Shown: piece by piece, positions 43,534 through 52,620 of the stretch | Position numbering within the stretch: position 1 is the stretch's first letter | Layout: each line of letters starts with the position of its first letter | DNA from: Gracilibacillus lacisalsi DSM 19029 | GTDB lineage: Bacteria > Bacillota > Bacilli > Bacillales > Amphibacillaceae | Reading direction: 5' to 3' | NCBI RefSeq assembly: GCF_000377765.1 | Contig: NZ_KB898671.1 | Coordinates: forward strand, 62,001-126,000 | DNA: 64,000 nucleotides | Translations under genes and position numbers: made by a program | The notes under the pieces: model-generated | The model's database searches: none | Seen by the model: only the letters and a program-made list of their open reading frames with translations | Told to the model about the DNA's origin: nothing

Positions 43534-44636
43534 TTACTCTTCCATAATATTAATTTTATTTGCTACCATACGTTCGTTAATTTTCTCTACCCAAACTTTT
43601 ATTTGCTGTCTTTCTTCTAGGTCATCCACAGTGGTTCCTTTTCCTCTTACTCGATAGGATTTAAAACAGCATTAGGGATATGCTTAGCCTCGTATTCGTT
43701 ATCATCCGCCGTGCAGAAGAGATCCGTGATACTTGGCATGATGATAGCAAGCGCTTTAATGCTGTTAAGCGCCTCATCGAAGTCTCCGTTATAGGCGGAG
43801 TTTGCACTAATATCTCCATTTTGTCCAGTCCATAACATAGCTAGGACATTGTGTGGATCCATCCTCATAAAGCTATCTTCCCAGACTCCAGCCACAAAAT
43901 TTTCCAATGAATCATATCCCATCTCACGATAAAGTTCCTCTTTGTAATAGGTCTGAGATAAGCCCCATCCCGCATAGACACGACCAACAGCGCGCATGTC
44001 CGCTGAAGTCAAATGATTTAGTTTATTTAAATCATGGCCAACTGCAGCCATGAGAGCAGCTTTCATTCCGTCTAGTACTATATACGTTTGTGGCCAAGTC
44101 TTTGCACCTCCGCAGAAGGGGGCAATTCGTTCCACCATGTCGGGATAGCTTGACCCCCATTGGAATGATTGAACACCTCCCATTGACCATCCAACTACCA
44201 GAGCGATCTTTTCAATGCCGAATTTTTCGGTCACCAGTCGATGCTGAAATTTAACGTTATCATAGATGGTTACCTGTGGAAAATTAGCCTTGTCGAATGG
44301 AGCAGGAGTATTACTAGGAGACGAAGATAATCCGTTGGTTACCTGTGGAAAATTAGCCTTGTCGAATGGAGCAGGAGTATTACTAGGAGACGAAGATAAT
44401 CCGTTTCCCAGCAGATTTGGAACGATAATGAAATATTTTCTCGGATCTAGTGCCATGCCGTTTCCAATCAACCATTCATTCTGAACATGATGGTCGCCAA
44501 AAGCAGTTGGATAGACGATCACATTATCTTTCTTCTCATTCAATTCTCCATAAGTCTTATATGCAAGAAATGCGTTCGGTAACGTTACTCCTGATTGCAA
44601 GGTTACGTCACCCAAATCAAAAATCTCATAATCCAT
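43534..44636 (-). pseudogene. MetX-like alpha/beta hydrolase, duplicated and C-terminally broken
   Basis: ATG 44636 with AGGGGG 10 bases before. Homoserine acetyltransferase-like fold: KTYGELNEKKDNVIVYPTAF, the nucleophile elbow GWSMGGVQSF. A 69-bp tandem duplication puts NGLSSSPSNTPAPFDKANF in twice before the elbow. The product ends at 43647 after AVLNPIE, where family members continue to the catalytic histidine; a rump of that tail (GTTVDDLEERQQIKVWVEKI) lies in another frame down to 43534. So Ser is kept, His lost. It is divergent from a LysR gene, which probably once controlled it. Confidence 0.75.
44268..44405. repeat. Exact 69-bp tandem duplication
   Basis: 44268-44336 and 44337-44405 are identical copies of 69 bases, 23 codons, inside the MetX-like gene. 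As it keeps the frame it is not what stops the protein. Very recent duplication by slippage or unequal exchange, or an assembly artefact. Confidence 0.9.
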
Positions 44637-44777
44637 TGTATTGTAGCCCCCTTCAAAAATGAAACACATCTAGAATGTATTTCTTGTACTAAGTATAATC
44701 CCATGGTACTCTCAATAAAAGTGAATAAAATTCAAACTAGCATTCAATAATATTGAAAATAAAAGGGGGAAAGTATA

Positions 44778-45686
44778 ATGAAATTGCGCCAACTGAAAAC
44801 GTTTCGCACAGTTGCTTCCACTTTAAATTTTAGTCGGGCTGCGGACGCGCTAAACTACGTCCCCTCCAACGTTACGATGCAAATAAAAGCATTGGAGGAT
44901 GAGCTTGGTGTTCCTCTCTTTGACCGCTTGGGCAAGCAGCTCGTTCTCACCACTGCGGGTAAACGCTTTTTAACTCATATCCAAAGCGTTCTAGACAAAT
45001 TAGACGAAGCTCGCAATAGCGTTCATGACAACGAAGATATTAGAGGCACCCTTACAATCAGTGCCAACGAGGTCCTTTGCGCCTATCGCCTCCCAGTTGT
45101 CTTTAAGCTATTTCGTTCCCGCTATCCAGGCGTTCGACTTATCTTCCGCTCTGTTCCAAATCAGGAACTCAAGCAAACACTCTTTGATGGAACCGCAGAT
45201 GTCGTCTTTATGCTGGACGAAACCATTCTCTCAACGAGACTTGCTGTAGAACCGTTACTGGAAGAAACTTTCCGCTTGTTCGTTGCTCCTGATCACCCAC
45301 TTGCGAAACAACCTGTACTGCAACAGGAAGATTTTCACGGAGAAGTATTACTGGTTAATGAAAAGGGCTGTCCTTATCGAACCATGTTTGACCGATCATT
45401 TGAGAAAAAGGGCATTGAAAGTATTACTTATTTGGAGTTTCAAAATGCCGAAGCCATTAAGCAATGTGCAATTTCTGGGATCGGTATTGCCTTTCTTCCT
45501 GAAATCACAGCGGAAGCAGAAGTTGAACGGGGTGATCTTGTTGCTCTTCCATGGCAACTTTCAGACTTACACGTATATACTCATATGGCTTGGCATAAAG
45601 AAAAGTGGCTTTCACCAATCATATTGTCTTTCATTGAAGCAGCAAGGGAAGTTATCGCTATAGAGGACGAGAATCAAACCATTTAG
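44778..45686 (+). CDS. LysR family transcriptional regulator
   Basis: 302 residues; ATG 44778 after AAAGGGGG. N-terminal winged helix: MKLRQLKTFRTVASTLNFSR, then ADALNYVPSNVTMQIKALED and VPLFDRLGKQLVLTTAG. The C-terminal substrate-binding fold carries RGTLTISANEVLCAYRLP and ISGIGIAFLPE. LysR regulators control divergently transcribed genes in response to a co-inducer; here the divergent gene is the broken MetX-like hydrolase. The regulator itself is intact. Confidence 0.92.
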   Translation: MKLRQLKTFRTVASTLNFSRAADALNYVPSNVTMQIKALEDELGVPLFDRLGKQLVLTTAGKRFLTHIQSVLDKLDEARNSVHDNEDIRGTLTISANEVLCAYRLPVVFKLFRSRYPGVRLIFRSVPNQELKQTLFDGTADVVFMLDETILSTRLAVEPLLEETFRLFVAPDHPLAKQPVLQQEDFHGEVLLVNEKGCPYRTMFDRSFEKKGIESITYLEFQNAEAIKQCAISGIGIAFLPEITAEAEVERGDLVALPWQLSDLHVYTHMAWHKEKWLSPIILSFIEAAREVIAIEDENQTI

Positions 45687-45749
45687 AAAACAAGCTCTTT
45701 GACCGTTGATCCGCAACTGTTGGGGGACAAAGACTATAGGAATTAATCT

Positions 45750-45784
45750 ACTAAAAAAGGCTACTTTAAGTAACCTTTTTTAGT
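45750..45784 (+). terminator. Terminator of the LysR gene
   Basis: ACTAAAAAAGGCTAC and GTAACCTTTTTTAGT arms (one mismatch) with a 5-base loop, and a T run inside the closing arm; bidirectional. Confidence 0.85.
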
Positions 45785-45989
45785 ACAATCATTTTCTACT
45801 TATTTTTGATTTTAAGAGCCTTATAAGGTTTTGAGCAGTATTGTCACTATATCAAGAGAAGCATCAGAAAGCTCCTTAAGAATCGTCCCCATATCAACAT
45901 GCTTTTCTGTAATCATATTATAAATAACAAGATCCTAACGTGTATAGGTACTTGATAGATTCGTTCTATTATAATCTATTAATATCCAA
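45785..45989. other. Spacer with a regulator-like remnant
   Basis: On the minus strand 45831-45940 reads DLVIYNMITEKHVDMGTILK then ELSDASLDIVTILLKTL-stop, resembling the first helices of a winged-helix regulator, with no start or ribosome binding site. It is a fragment at most. Otherwise empty. Confidence 0.35.
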
Positions 45990-46603
45990 TTATATCAATA
46001 CTTTTTTTCGTATCACAATTTCTGCAATACATAAACTGACCATCCAGCATAACCATACAGCAATTGTGTAAGAAGTACCATATGAAAATTGCAAAGCATT
46101 GTGTGCAATGGCCACAATGATGTAGATAATCATATTGGCAAAGGCAAGAAAGAAGCTTCTTGTCATCCATGAACTATGCTTTATCACGTTTTTTCTTCTA
46201 ATATGGATATAGCCTAGAATTGTTGTACCAAACCATAGTGTATTTAAAAAAAAAATCCAATAGTGCTCAACCAGCCTCCTGTTGCAAAAAAAGAAACATA
46301 AACACCAGGGATAAAGTTTAACAAAATAGACAGCACATAGACTCGACCATTCCAGCGATGAAATTGGATAGATTTAATTCGTAGTTTCTTGATCACACCC
46401 AAGGGTCCAGTGATAAGGGAGATAATAGCAAAAATGATATGTAATCTGATCATCAGTATCCACAAAGATTCGTTAGTTAAAACTTCATCTTTTTTAGCAA
46501 GAAAATCCTGAAAAGTGGGATCAACCATGAAGTTTTTTGAAAATGTATGCATGACCCACATAAACGATATGATAAAAAAAATGATCCACATGTTCTTTTT
46601 CAT
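45990..46603 (-). pseudogene. DUF2306 membrane protein, frameshifted in A10
   Basis: ATG 46603 after GGAAAGGA. First frame: IIFFISFMWVMHTF, then RLHIIFAIISLITGPLGV and SIQFHRWNGRVYVLSILL, the DUF2306 core. The frame ends at 46244 in a run of ten A (46246-46255 on the plus strand, T10 in coding sense), while another frame goes on with LNTLWFGTTILGYIHIRRK and TRSFFLAFANMIIYIIVAIA to 45990. T8 or T11 would restore one protein of about 204 residues with six hydrophobic segments. Either slippage/phase variation, decay, or sequencing error. Next to another small membrane protein. Confidence 0.75.
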
Positions 46604-46629
46604 ATTATGATTATCCTTTCCTCATCAAT

Positions 46630-47064
46630 TTAACTAAATAAACCACGATTTGTCATAATAAATACAGCGATAACAATAAGAAGAAATGTAAACCAGCCCA
46701 GTATATTGAGTTTGGCCGTATTTCGTTGCAACACTTTGTCGGGATTCTTTGCTAGCATAATGCTTTTCAAGCCTTTTTGTATCATACCAATTAAAGCCCC
46801 AATAAGCATCAACAGGATCAATGATAACACCACCCATAACCAAGAAGGATAAGTGGCATATCTCATTACCATCCATCCTCCTGTAATGATTAACACAAAT
46901 AGCGCATAGTGTCCAAAGCGAGTAAAGCTTACCAATGTTTTAACAGATATTTTTAATTCTGTACCTGAACGCGACAAAAGAGATTTAAACGCAACTGGAA
47001 AAGCTAGAAAACTACCGAGCAATAAAGCACCTATTACATGAACAAATACAATAAATGAATACAT
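46630..47064 (-). CDS. Small four-helix membrane protein (DUF2269-like)
   Basis: 144 residues; ATG 47064 after GGAG. Four membrane helices: IVFVHVIGALLLGSFLAFPV, YALFVLIITGGWMVM, WLWVVLSLILLMLIGALIGM, LGWFTFLLIVIAVFIM; the first with a histidine as in DUF2269/CopD-like proteins. 26 bases before the DUF2306 gene and 17 after the DJ-1 gene, so probably one operon of three genes. Function unknown. Confidence 0.75.
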   Translation of the reverse strand: MYSFIVFVHVIGALLLGSFLAFPVAFKSLLSRSGTELKISVKTLVSFTRFGHYALFVLIITGGWMVMRYATYPSWLWVVLSLILLMLIGALIGMIQKGLKSIMLAKNPDKVLQRNTAKLNILGWFTFLLIVIAVFIMTNRGLFS

Positions 47065-47081
47065 AAACTACAACTCCATTC

Positions 47082-48086
47082 TTATGAAATACGATGTCCT
47101 ATTAATTTTGATGAGGGAAGCATACCAGCCTTTGCTTCACCATACATATTGTTACCGTCTACAGAAACGATAAATTTTAATGTAAGACGCATAGGCTTCG
47201 TCACTTTCATGGACCACTTTAATTGATTCCCTTCCAGTACAGCGTTGTCTAGCTTAGCAATATCATCTCCTTGCTTGGCAGTTCCCACTATTTGACCATC
47301 TATAGAATCTAAATCTAATAAAACGGAAAGATCGCCAATAGGAGTGGAAATGGTAGTATCCCATTTTCCTTGAAAGTTAAAGCTCTTATCCGTTTGATTA
47401 GAGGAGTTGGAACTTGTCGCTTCCATTGGGTTTTCATGTTTGCTTGCTATAGGTGCATTTCCTTCAGCTTTCCAAACCGTGCCCCTGCGCTCATACTCAA
47501 ATAGTTGTTCCACAGCATGTGCTATACGGGGACCTAACTCTCGCTCAACTAAATAAAGCGCAACATCAAGTCCCGAAGTAACACCACCACCAGTGATAAG
47601 ATCACCGTCGTCTACAACCCGGGCATGAACCGGAAACGTATTTGTAGCTTGCAAAAGCCCCATTCCCAAATGGTGTGTAACAGCATGACGGCCTTCTAGC
47701 AGATCATTCATGGCTAATAGGAGAGAACCGCCACAAACTGTGGAAAGCAAAATATCAGGTTTTCGAATTGCTTCTTTTAATACATTACTTAATTCTGTTT
47801 CCGTTGCTTGTTTTATTCTTACTGGTATTGAATCTGGTTCATTATCATCAATAGAACCAGATGCACCTGGAACAAGAATGATTCCTTTAGAGGATAAATC
47901 AATTTTGTCACTTGCTTGAAGCTGTAATTGATTTACTCCACTTGTTACCATTCGTTCACCTTCAGCGGACACTAGTTTAACTATTATCTCCTCTTTTGAG
48001 TACATTCCAGCTGCATTAAACACTTCATAAGGAGCAATTGCATCCAATAAATCAAATCCATCAAACAACACAATCTGAACATTCAT
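47082..48086 (-). CDS. DJ-1/PfpI family protein with extra C-terminal domain
   Basis: 334 residues; ATG 48086 with GGAGGTAATATGT before it; the frame starting at 48101 includes that site. Residues 1-200 are the GATase1-like fold of the isonitrile hydratase/AraC-amidase type: FDGFDLLDAIAPYEVFNAAG, and the nucleophile STVCGGSLLLA, with THHLGMGLLQ and GGGVTSGLDVALYLVE. A serine-rich linker (about 220-240) leads to about 95 residues of beta structure (FQGKWDTTISTPIGDLSVLL) like a lipocalin-type or DUF domain. The fusion is uncommon. First gene of the operon with the two membrane proteins. Confidence 0.82.
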   Translation of the reverse strand: MNVQIVLFDGFDLLDAIAPYEVFNAAGMYSKEEIIVKLVSAEGERMVTSGVNQLQLQASDKIDLSSKGIILVPGASGSIDDNEPDSIPVRIKQATETELSNVLKEAIRKPDILLSTVCGGSLLLAMNDLLEGRHAVTHHLGMGLLQATNTFPVHARVVDDGDLITGGGVTSGLDVALYLVERELGPRIAHAVEQLFEYERRGTVWKAEGNAPIASKHENPMEATSSNSSNQTDKSFNFQGKWDTTISTPIGDLSVLLDLDSIDGQIVGTAKQGDDIAKLDNAVLEGNQLKWSMKVTKPMRLTLKFIVSVDGNNMYGEAKAGMLPSSKLIGHRIS

Positions 48087-48459
48087 ACATATTACCTCCA
48101 TTTTTAATAATTTTAATTAAGCTTTGAAGCTCTTTTAACCTTCCCTTGACTAACCGATTTTGAAGAATCGTGGTTATGTCCTACCTTTCTGATTGGACGA
48201 CAGTGAATTTCAAAGATTCGAACCGCCTAAAAGCAGAAAAGTGTGAAGTGAAACATTTTATTTATAGTGAATATTTGCTGATCGTTTCACAGTTAAAGAA
48301 TAACCTTTAAGTGTCTCAAATAATGGTACAAAAAGGTCACAAAACAATCACAATCCTACAAAGTGATGTGAAGTCATGGTTGAAACAGTGATATACTAAA
48401 AGTAGATTTTGATGGAAGGTTCGTTTCTTTAATTAGCATCGAAGGGCAGGTAGGATTTT
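48087..48459. other. Divergent promoter region, DJ-1 gene and two-component system
   Basis: About 370 bases between divergent genes. A repeated stretch TCAAAGATTCG and TTGAAGAATCG near 48160-48220 may be an operator, but I cannot support it further. It holds no gene. Confidence 0.4.
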
Positions 48460-49146
48460 GTGAAGGAAATACAGACGATTTTGGTTGTGGATGATGACAA
48501 AAGCATTGTCGAACTATTAAGCGACTTTTTGGAGAATGACGGTTTCTTTGTAAAAACTGCTTATGACGCCGATCAAGCACTGTCCATAATTAAGCAGGTT
48601 ACAATTGATTGCATTATTCTTGACATCATGATGCCAAGACAAAATGGTTTCGAGTTCTGTCGGCAGGTACGGGAGGATAGTAACATTCCTATCCTCTTTT
48701 TGAGCGCCCTCAGTGATGATGTAGATAAAATTCGCGGGCTGGCACTTGGAGGAGATGATTATATCGTTAAAACCGCATCTCCAGGAGAGATTATTGCCCG
48801 AGTGAAGGCTGTATTGCGACGCTCTGGTTCTCAGCAGGGATTTAGCAGGAGGGTATTGGATTACGGTGGTCTCACTTTGAATTTATCTACAAGAGAAGTA
48901 TTTGTAGATGGACGATACATCTCCCTTACACCAAAAGAATATGAATTATTGCGATTATTTGCTGAGCATCCGCAACATGTTTTTACATATGATCAATTAC
49001 TTGAAAAATTTTGGGATGGGATTGGCGATAAACATACTGTACGCGTTCATATTAGCCGTCTACGTGAGAAACTTGAGTCCGATCCAAACGAACCAAAATA
49101 TATATTCAATGTCTGGGGTATAGGCTACCGTTTTAAAGGAGAATAA
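48460..49146 (+). CDS. OmpR-family response regulator
   Basis: 228 residues; GTG start 48460 after AGGTAGGAT. Receiver domain about 1-120: acidic pocket VVDDDKS, phosphoacceptor aspartate in CIILDIMMPRQNG, lysine in DDYIVKTASPGE. Winged-helix effector about 130-228: ISLTPKEYELLRLFAEHP and VWGIGYRFKGE. The histidine kinase gene follows after 1 base, so the pair is translated together. The signal and targets are unknown. Confidence 0.93.
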   Translation: MKEIQTILVVDDDKSIVELLSDFLENDGFFVKTAYDADQALSIIKQVTIDCIILDIMMPRQNGFEFCRQVREDSNIPILFLSALSDDVDKIRGLALGGDDYIVKTASPGEIIARVKAVLRRSGSQQGFSRRVLDYGGLTLNLSTREVFVDGRYISLTPKEYELLRLFAEHPQHVFTYDQLLEKFWDGIGDKHTVRVHISRLREKLESDPNEPKYIFNVWGIGYRFKGE

Positions 49147-49147
49147 A

Positions 49148-50473
49148 ATGAGACCAATTCGTATTCGTACATTTTCTATACTTAGCTTGCTTTTAATCTT
49201 GATGTTGCCATGGGTGTTTTACGTAATGGCCCACTTACTAACAACGAAATCACTCAGTTTCGAAACAAATGATGCTCAGAAGGAAGATTTAATAAAAATG
49301 AGCCACTTTATTGAAACAAATATAGAAAACTGGTCTGACCCTAAGTGGCAAGATGATTTAAGAGGAAAGTTACAAACATTGGACATGGGTGTAGAAATTT
49401 TAACCGAATCAAATCAAGAGATTTTTCAATTTTTCCCTGAGGAGGATCGCTCATTTACGCGTGCGGAACAGTTTTCAATTATACAAGATGGGCGCATATT
49501 GGGAAGAGTAATGATTTTTCAGCCGAATTCAAGAATGGTTCAGATGATTGTGGCATTTGCGGGATTATTTTTAGCCTTTTTTATCATCGGTTATGTTATG
49601 CGAAGGTTCATTCTCAAACCACTTGAGCGAATGAGCTTGGCAGTCCGACAAGTCGCAGATGGGGATTTGGACATCCAATTACCTGAGTCCCCGATCAAAG
49701 AAATTACGGAAGTTCATGGCGGAATTCGAATAATGACAGATAGTCTCCATGCATCCATGCAAAAACAAGTGGAGTTGGAAGAAGAACGGCGATTTATTAT
49801 TGCTGCAGTGGCCCACGATTTACGGACACCATTATTTGCCTTACGAGGTTATTTGGATGGTCTGGAAAAAGGAATTGCTGATTCACCGGATAAACAAGCA
49901 AAGTATTTGGCGGTTTGTAAGGAAAAGTCAGCACAATTGAACCGCCTTGTAGAGGATCTTTTTACATTTACAAAGACGGAATATTTGGAGATGGAACTCA
50001 AAAAAAATACAGTTAATCTTCCGGTTTTATTAAAGAAGTCGATTGATAGCTTGAATCCATTAGCTAAGGAAAACAACATTTCTATTATCGCAAACCATCT
50101 TGGGGACGATTGTATGATCATGGGCGATTCGTATTTATTAGAGCGTGCCATCAATAACTTATTGGATAATGCTGTCAGACATACACCACGCTCTGGTAAA
50201 ATTTATATACAATGCTATAAGGACGGTAACATAGTGGTCTTTACTGTTCAAGATACAGGGAAAGGTTTCTCTTCAGAAGAGATTCAGCGTGTTTTTGACC
50301 CCCTATATCGTGGTGAATCATCACGAAATCGTTCAACCGGAGGGGCCGGGTTAGGGTTAACTATTTCAAGAAGGATCATTAGACAACACGGGGGTGACCT
50401 TGTCGTAGATAACCATTCAGAAGGTGGTGCACTGGTAAAAGGTTGGATACCAGCTCACTGTTCTAATGCTTAA
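49148..50473 (+). CDS. Membrane sensor histidine kinase
   Basis: 441 residues; ATG 49148 with AAAGGAG in the end of the regulator gene. A first membrane helix (LSLLLILMLPWVFYVMAHLL), an outward sensor region of about 120 residues, a second helix (IVAFAGLFLAFFIIGYVM), a HAMP linker, the HisKA box AAVAHDLRTPLFALRGYLDG with the phosphorylated histidine, then the ATPase boxes N (LLDNAVRHTP), G1 (VQDTGKGF) and G2 (GGAGLGLTIS). Partner of the response regulator upstream. Confidence 0.93.
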   Translation: MRPIRIRTFSILSLLLILMLPWVFYVMAHLLTTKSLSFETNDAQKEDLIKMSHFIETNIENWSDPKWQDDLRGKLQTLDMGVEILTESNQEIFQFFPEEDRSFTRAEQFSIIQDGRILGRVMIFQPNSRMVQMIVAFAGLFLAFFIIGYVMRRFILKPLERMSLAVRQVADGDLDIQLPESPIKEITEVHGGIRIMTDSLHASMQKQVELEEERRFIIAAVAHDLRTPLFALRGYLDGLEKGIADSPDKQAKYLAVCKEKSAQLNRLVEDLFTFTKTEYLEMELKKNTVNLPVLLKKSIDSLNPLAKENNISIIANHLGDDCMIMGDSYLLERAINNLLDNAVRHTPRSGKIYIQCYKDGNIVVFTVQDTGKGFSSEEIQRVFDPLYRGESSRNRSTGGAGLGLTISRRIIRQHGGDLVVDNHSEGGALVKGWIPAHCSNA

Positions 50474-50517
50474 TAACCCTTACCTTAACATAAAGCTAAC
50501 TAAAATAAACCTTACAA

Positions 50518-50545
50518 GGGGTAGAACCTGTTGCTGGTTTTACCC
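50518..50545. terminator. Possible terminator hairpin
   Basis: GGGGTAGAACC faces GGTTTTACCCC with a 6-base loop just after the kinase gene and before the convergent MFS gene. There is no T run, so a hairpin without a proven terminator function. Confidence 0.35.
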
Positions 50546-50592
50546 CAAGGAGAAAATAAAGATTGATCATTTTTGTAGTATAAGCAAAAAAT

Positions 50593-51717
50593 CTAATTTA
50601 CTTTGGGTTTAAATACTAAGGTTACGTAACCAATTATAGAAGCCCCGATAAAAAGTATATAATATCCTGATATATCGGCTACTACTCCTGATATAATGGA
50701 CCCTATGGCCTGCCCCAGTGCAAGTATTAAGAACGGTATTCCTAGTCCGAATGATGGGTTAGTTTTAAACACGGAAATTCCCCATACGATGAAGACCCCT
50801 GTTATGAAAATATAAGAGCTTCCAAACAGTACTGGTGACAGAAATCCTGTTATATTGTTACCAGGATGAATTCCAAGAATAAGGGAAGAAGTTGAAATTG
50901 TTAAAACAGATAGCCTATAAGCACTCACTAACCCGAACTCTTGTATAAATGCACCAGAAGTTCCTCCCAATAAGCCTGCTACTCCTATAATTACCCAAAA
51001 CCACTCTCCTAGGTATGTAGGAACTCTATCCAAATTTAATATAAAGTCTCTTGAGAATGTCCAATATGCCGAACAGGATATTCCTATAAAGAAAGATGCA
51101 ATAATTAGTTGAAAAGAACGTCTCCATTCTTTTTTAGAGTAGCCAACCGTGCCCTTCCTTTCTGAACTCTGATGTTTTGGAAGTACTTTATAATTAACAA
51201 TAAGCACAAAAATAGCAATGATCATAAATATCAAATATGTTTCTCTCCAGCTATTAGTCATAAGGATTGCAATTGCCCCAGTACTAGCTGTTCCAATACT
51301 TGTACCGGAATTAATCCATGAATTCGTCTGATTCTGAAACCTTGTTTCTACGTTAGTGCTAACAATATTAGCGTATGGCGGCGATGAAACCCCTGTACTC
51401 AACCCTGCCAAAAATATCCCTAAACCTAGTACTACCGGATGAAAAGAAATGGATATTATACCCAAACCAACAATCGATGATAATCCAGCTACCACAAGAA
51501 AGGATTTTGGAGTAACTTTATTAGAAAACACCATTGCAAATAGTATTGCTATACAGTAAGCAATGTATGATAAAGACGAGAGGACACCACTAGTGGATTG
51601 ATCCATATTAATCGTTTCGTTAATATATGGAAGCATAAGACCATAACTAAACCGAGACAAACCATACGTCACGGCAATCATTGGTAAGCCCACTGCTATT
51701 AATTTTTTTGGATTCAT
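50593..51717 (-). CDS. MFS transporter
   Basis: 374 residues with about 11-12 membrane segments; ATG 51717 after AGGAG. Start MNPKKLIAVGLPMIAVTYGL, a glycine-serine-rich helix FLAGLSTGVSSPP, a basic central loop (KHQSSERKGTVGYSKKEWRR) dividing the two halves. Similar in layout to YbfB/CynX-like MFS members. The gene carries the same 14-base word upstream as the TetR gene 100 bases behind it, so it is probably the regulated efflux gene. Substrate unknown. Confidence 0.85.
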   Translation of the reverse strand: MNPKKLIAVGLPMIAVTYGLSRFSYGLMLPYINETINMDQSTSGVLSSLSYIAYCIAILFAMVFSNKVTPKSFLVVAGLSSIVGLGIISISFHPVVLGLGIFLAGLSTGVSSPPYANIVSTNVETRFQNQTNSWINSGTSIGTASTGAIAILMTNSWRETYLIFMIIAIFVLIVNYKVLPKHQSSERKGTVGYSKKEWRRSFQLIIASFFIGISCSAYWTFSRDFILNLDRVPTYLGEWFWVIIGVAGLLGGTSGAFIQEFGLVSAYRLSVLTISTSSLILGIHPGNNITGFLSPVLFGSSYIFITGVFIVWGISVFKTNPSFGLGIPFLILALGQAIGSIISGVVADISGYYILFIGASIIGYVTLVFKPKVN

Positions 51718-51742
51718 AATAGTTCTCTCCTTTTTTATATAT

Positions 51743-51756
51743 AACGTTCATTATAA
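51743..51756. promoter_or_regulatory. TetR operator-like word upstream of the MFS gene
   Basis: AACGTTCATTATAA is identical to 52399-52412 upstream of the tetR-type gene. The same word before both genes suggests that the TetR protein binds both promoters. The half-site TGAACGTT is palindromic in its centre. Confidence 0.6.
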
Positions 51757-51825
51757 TAATTAAGTAAAAAATAGAGAGAACAATGAAAATTTAAGACACT
51801 ATTCTCTACCTATTTTCTGTTATAT

Positions 51826-52380
51826 TCATTTTTCGGAATCCAGAATACTTTTCGCTAAATCAAGTGCCGTCTTTTTCACCTTATCTAACTCTAGTATTTG
51901 AACCATCGATGTTATTCCCTCTAGTATAATAGATATTTGCACACTAAGAGAGTTGGGAGCATTAAGGAACTTCAGATCATTTTCAATTTTGTTTAAGAGT
52001 CTTTTTTTATGATCTTTACTTATTGAAGCAATTTCTTCGTTGATACCTTCGTATTCCTGTTTCGCTCTTAAGAATAAACAACCATTGAAACCTTCAGTTT
52101 CTATCCATTCTAGGTGCGCATTAATTAGCGACTCTACATACTGATTAATACCATTCTCTCTGTCGATTTTAGCTTCTACCAATTGGAAATATTGTTTTTC
52201 CCTTTGAATTAATATTTCTTTGATAACATCTTCCTTCGACTTGAAATGATAATACATTGTCATTGTTGCTACTCCTGCTTGCTCCAATATATTTTTTACA
52301 CCAATTGCATGAAAACCATGCTGATAAAATAATGTCTCAGCTGTGTTAATTATATTTTCTTTTTTCTGTGATTTTTTCAT
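51826..52380 (-). CDS. TetR family transcriptional regulator
   Basis: 184 residues; ATG 52380 after TGGAGG, 14 codons into the open frame. N-terminal helix-turn-helix NIINTAETLFYQHGFHAIGV and VATMTMYYHFKSKEDVIKEI, the TetR signature; the rest is the helical ligand domain (FNGCLFLRAKQEY). 109 bases upstream of the MFS gene, same strand; shared words upstream of both genes argue for self- and co-regulation. Confidence 0.9.
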   Translation of the reverse strand: MKKSQKKENIINTAETLFYQHGFHAIGVKNILEQAGVATMTMYYHFKSKEDVIKEILIQREKQYFQLVEAKIDRENGINQYVESLINAHLEWIETEGFNGCLFLRAKQEYEGINEEIASISKDHKKRLLNKIENDLKFLNAPNSLSVQISIILEGITSMVQILELDKVKKTALDLAKSILDSEK

Positions 52381-52398
52381 GTAACAACCTCCATATAG

Positions 52399-52412
52399 AA
52401 CGTTCATTATAA
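52399..52412. promoter_or_regulatory. TetR operator-like word upstream of the tetR-type gene
   Basis: Second copy of AACGTTCATTATAA, 18 bases before the regulator's ribosome binding region, matching 51743-51756. Confidence 0.6.
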
Positions 52413-52620
52413 ATGTTAACATGTTACTTCTTTTATAGCAAGAATGAACGAACCAATACCATATGTGGTCGTAATAAACAGCTCTTTAAACAAGCATATC
52501 CAGGGGTAAAACGGTGCAACTTTTTTTATAAACTGTTAGAATTTATTACAAATAGTTAAACTTTATTTTAAACCCACGTTGTTTAAGTTCGATTTCCTTC
52601 GTGTCAATGCCCCACCGTCT

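Noticed and set aside
44266-44484. Plus-strand open frame with an apparent internal protein repeat
   Set aside because: Antisense shadow of the 69-bp duplication in the MetX-like gene.
46634-46876. Alternative frame within the four-helix membrane protein gene
   Set aside because: A shadow frame of a gene with a good site and helix pattern.
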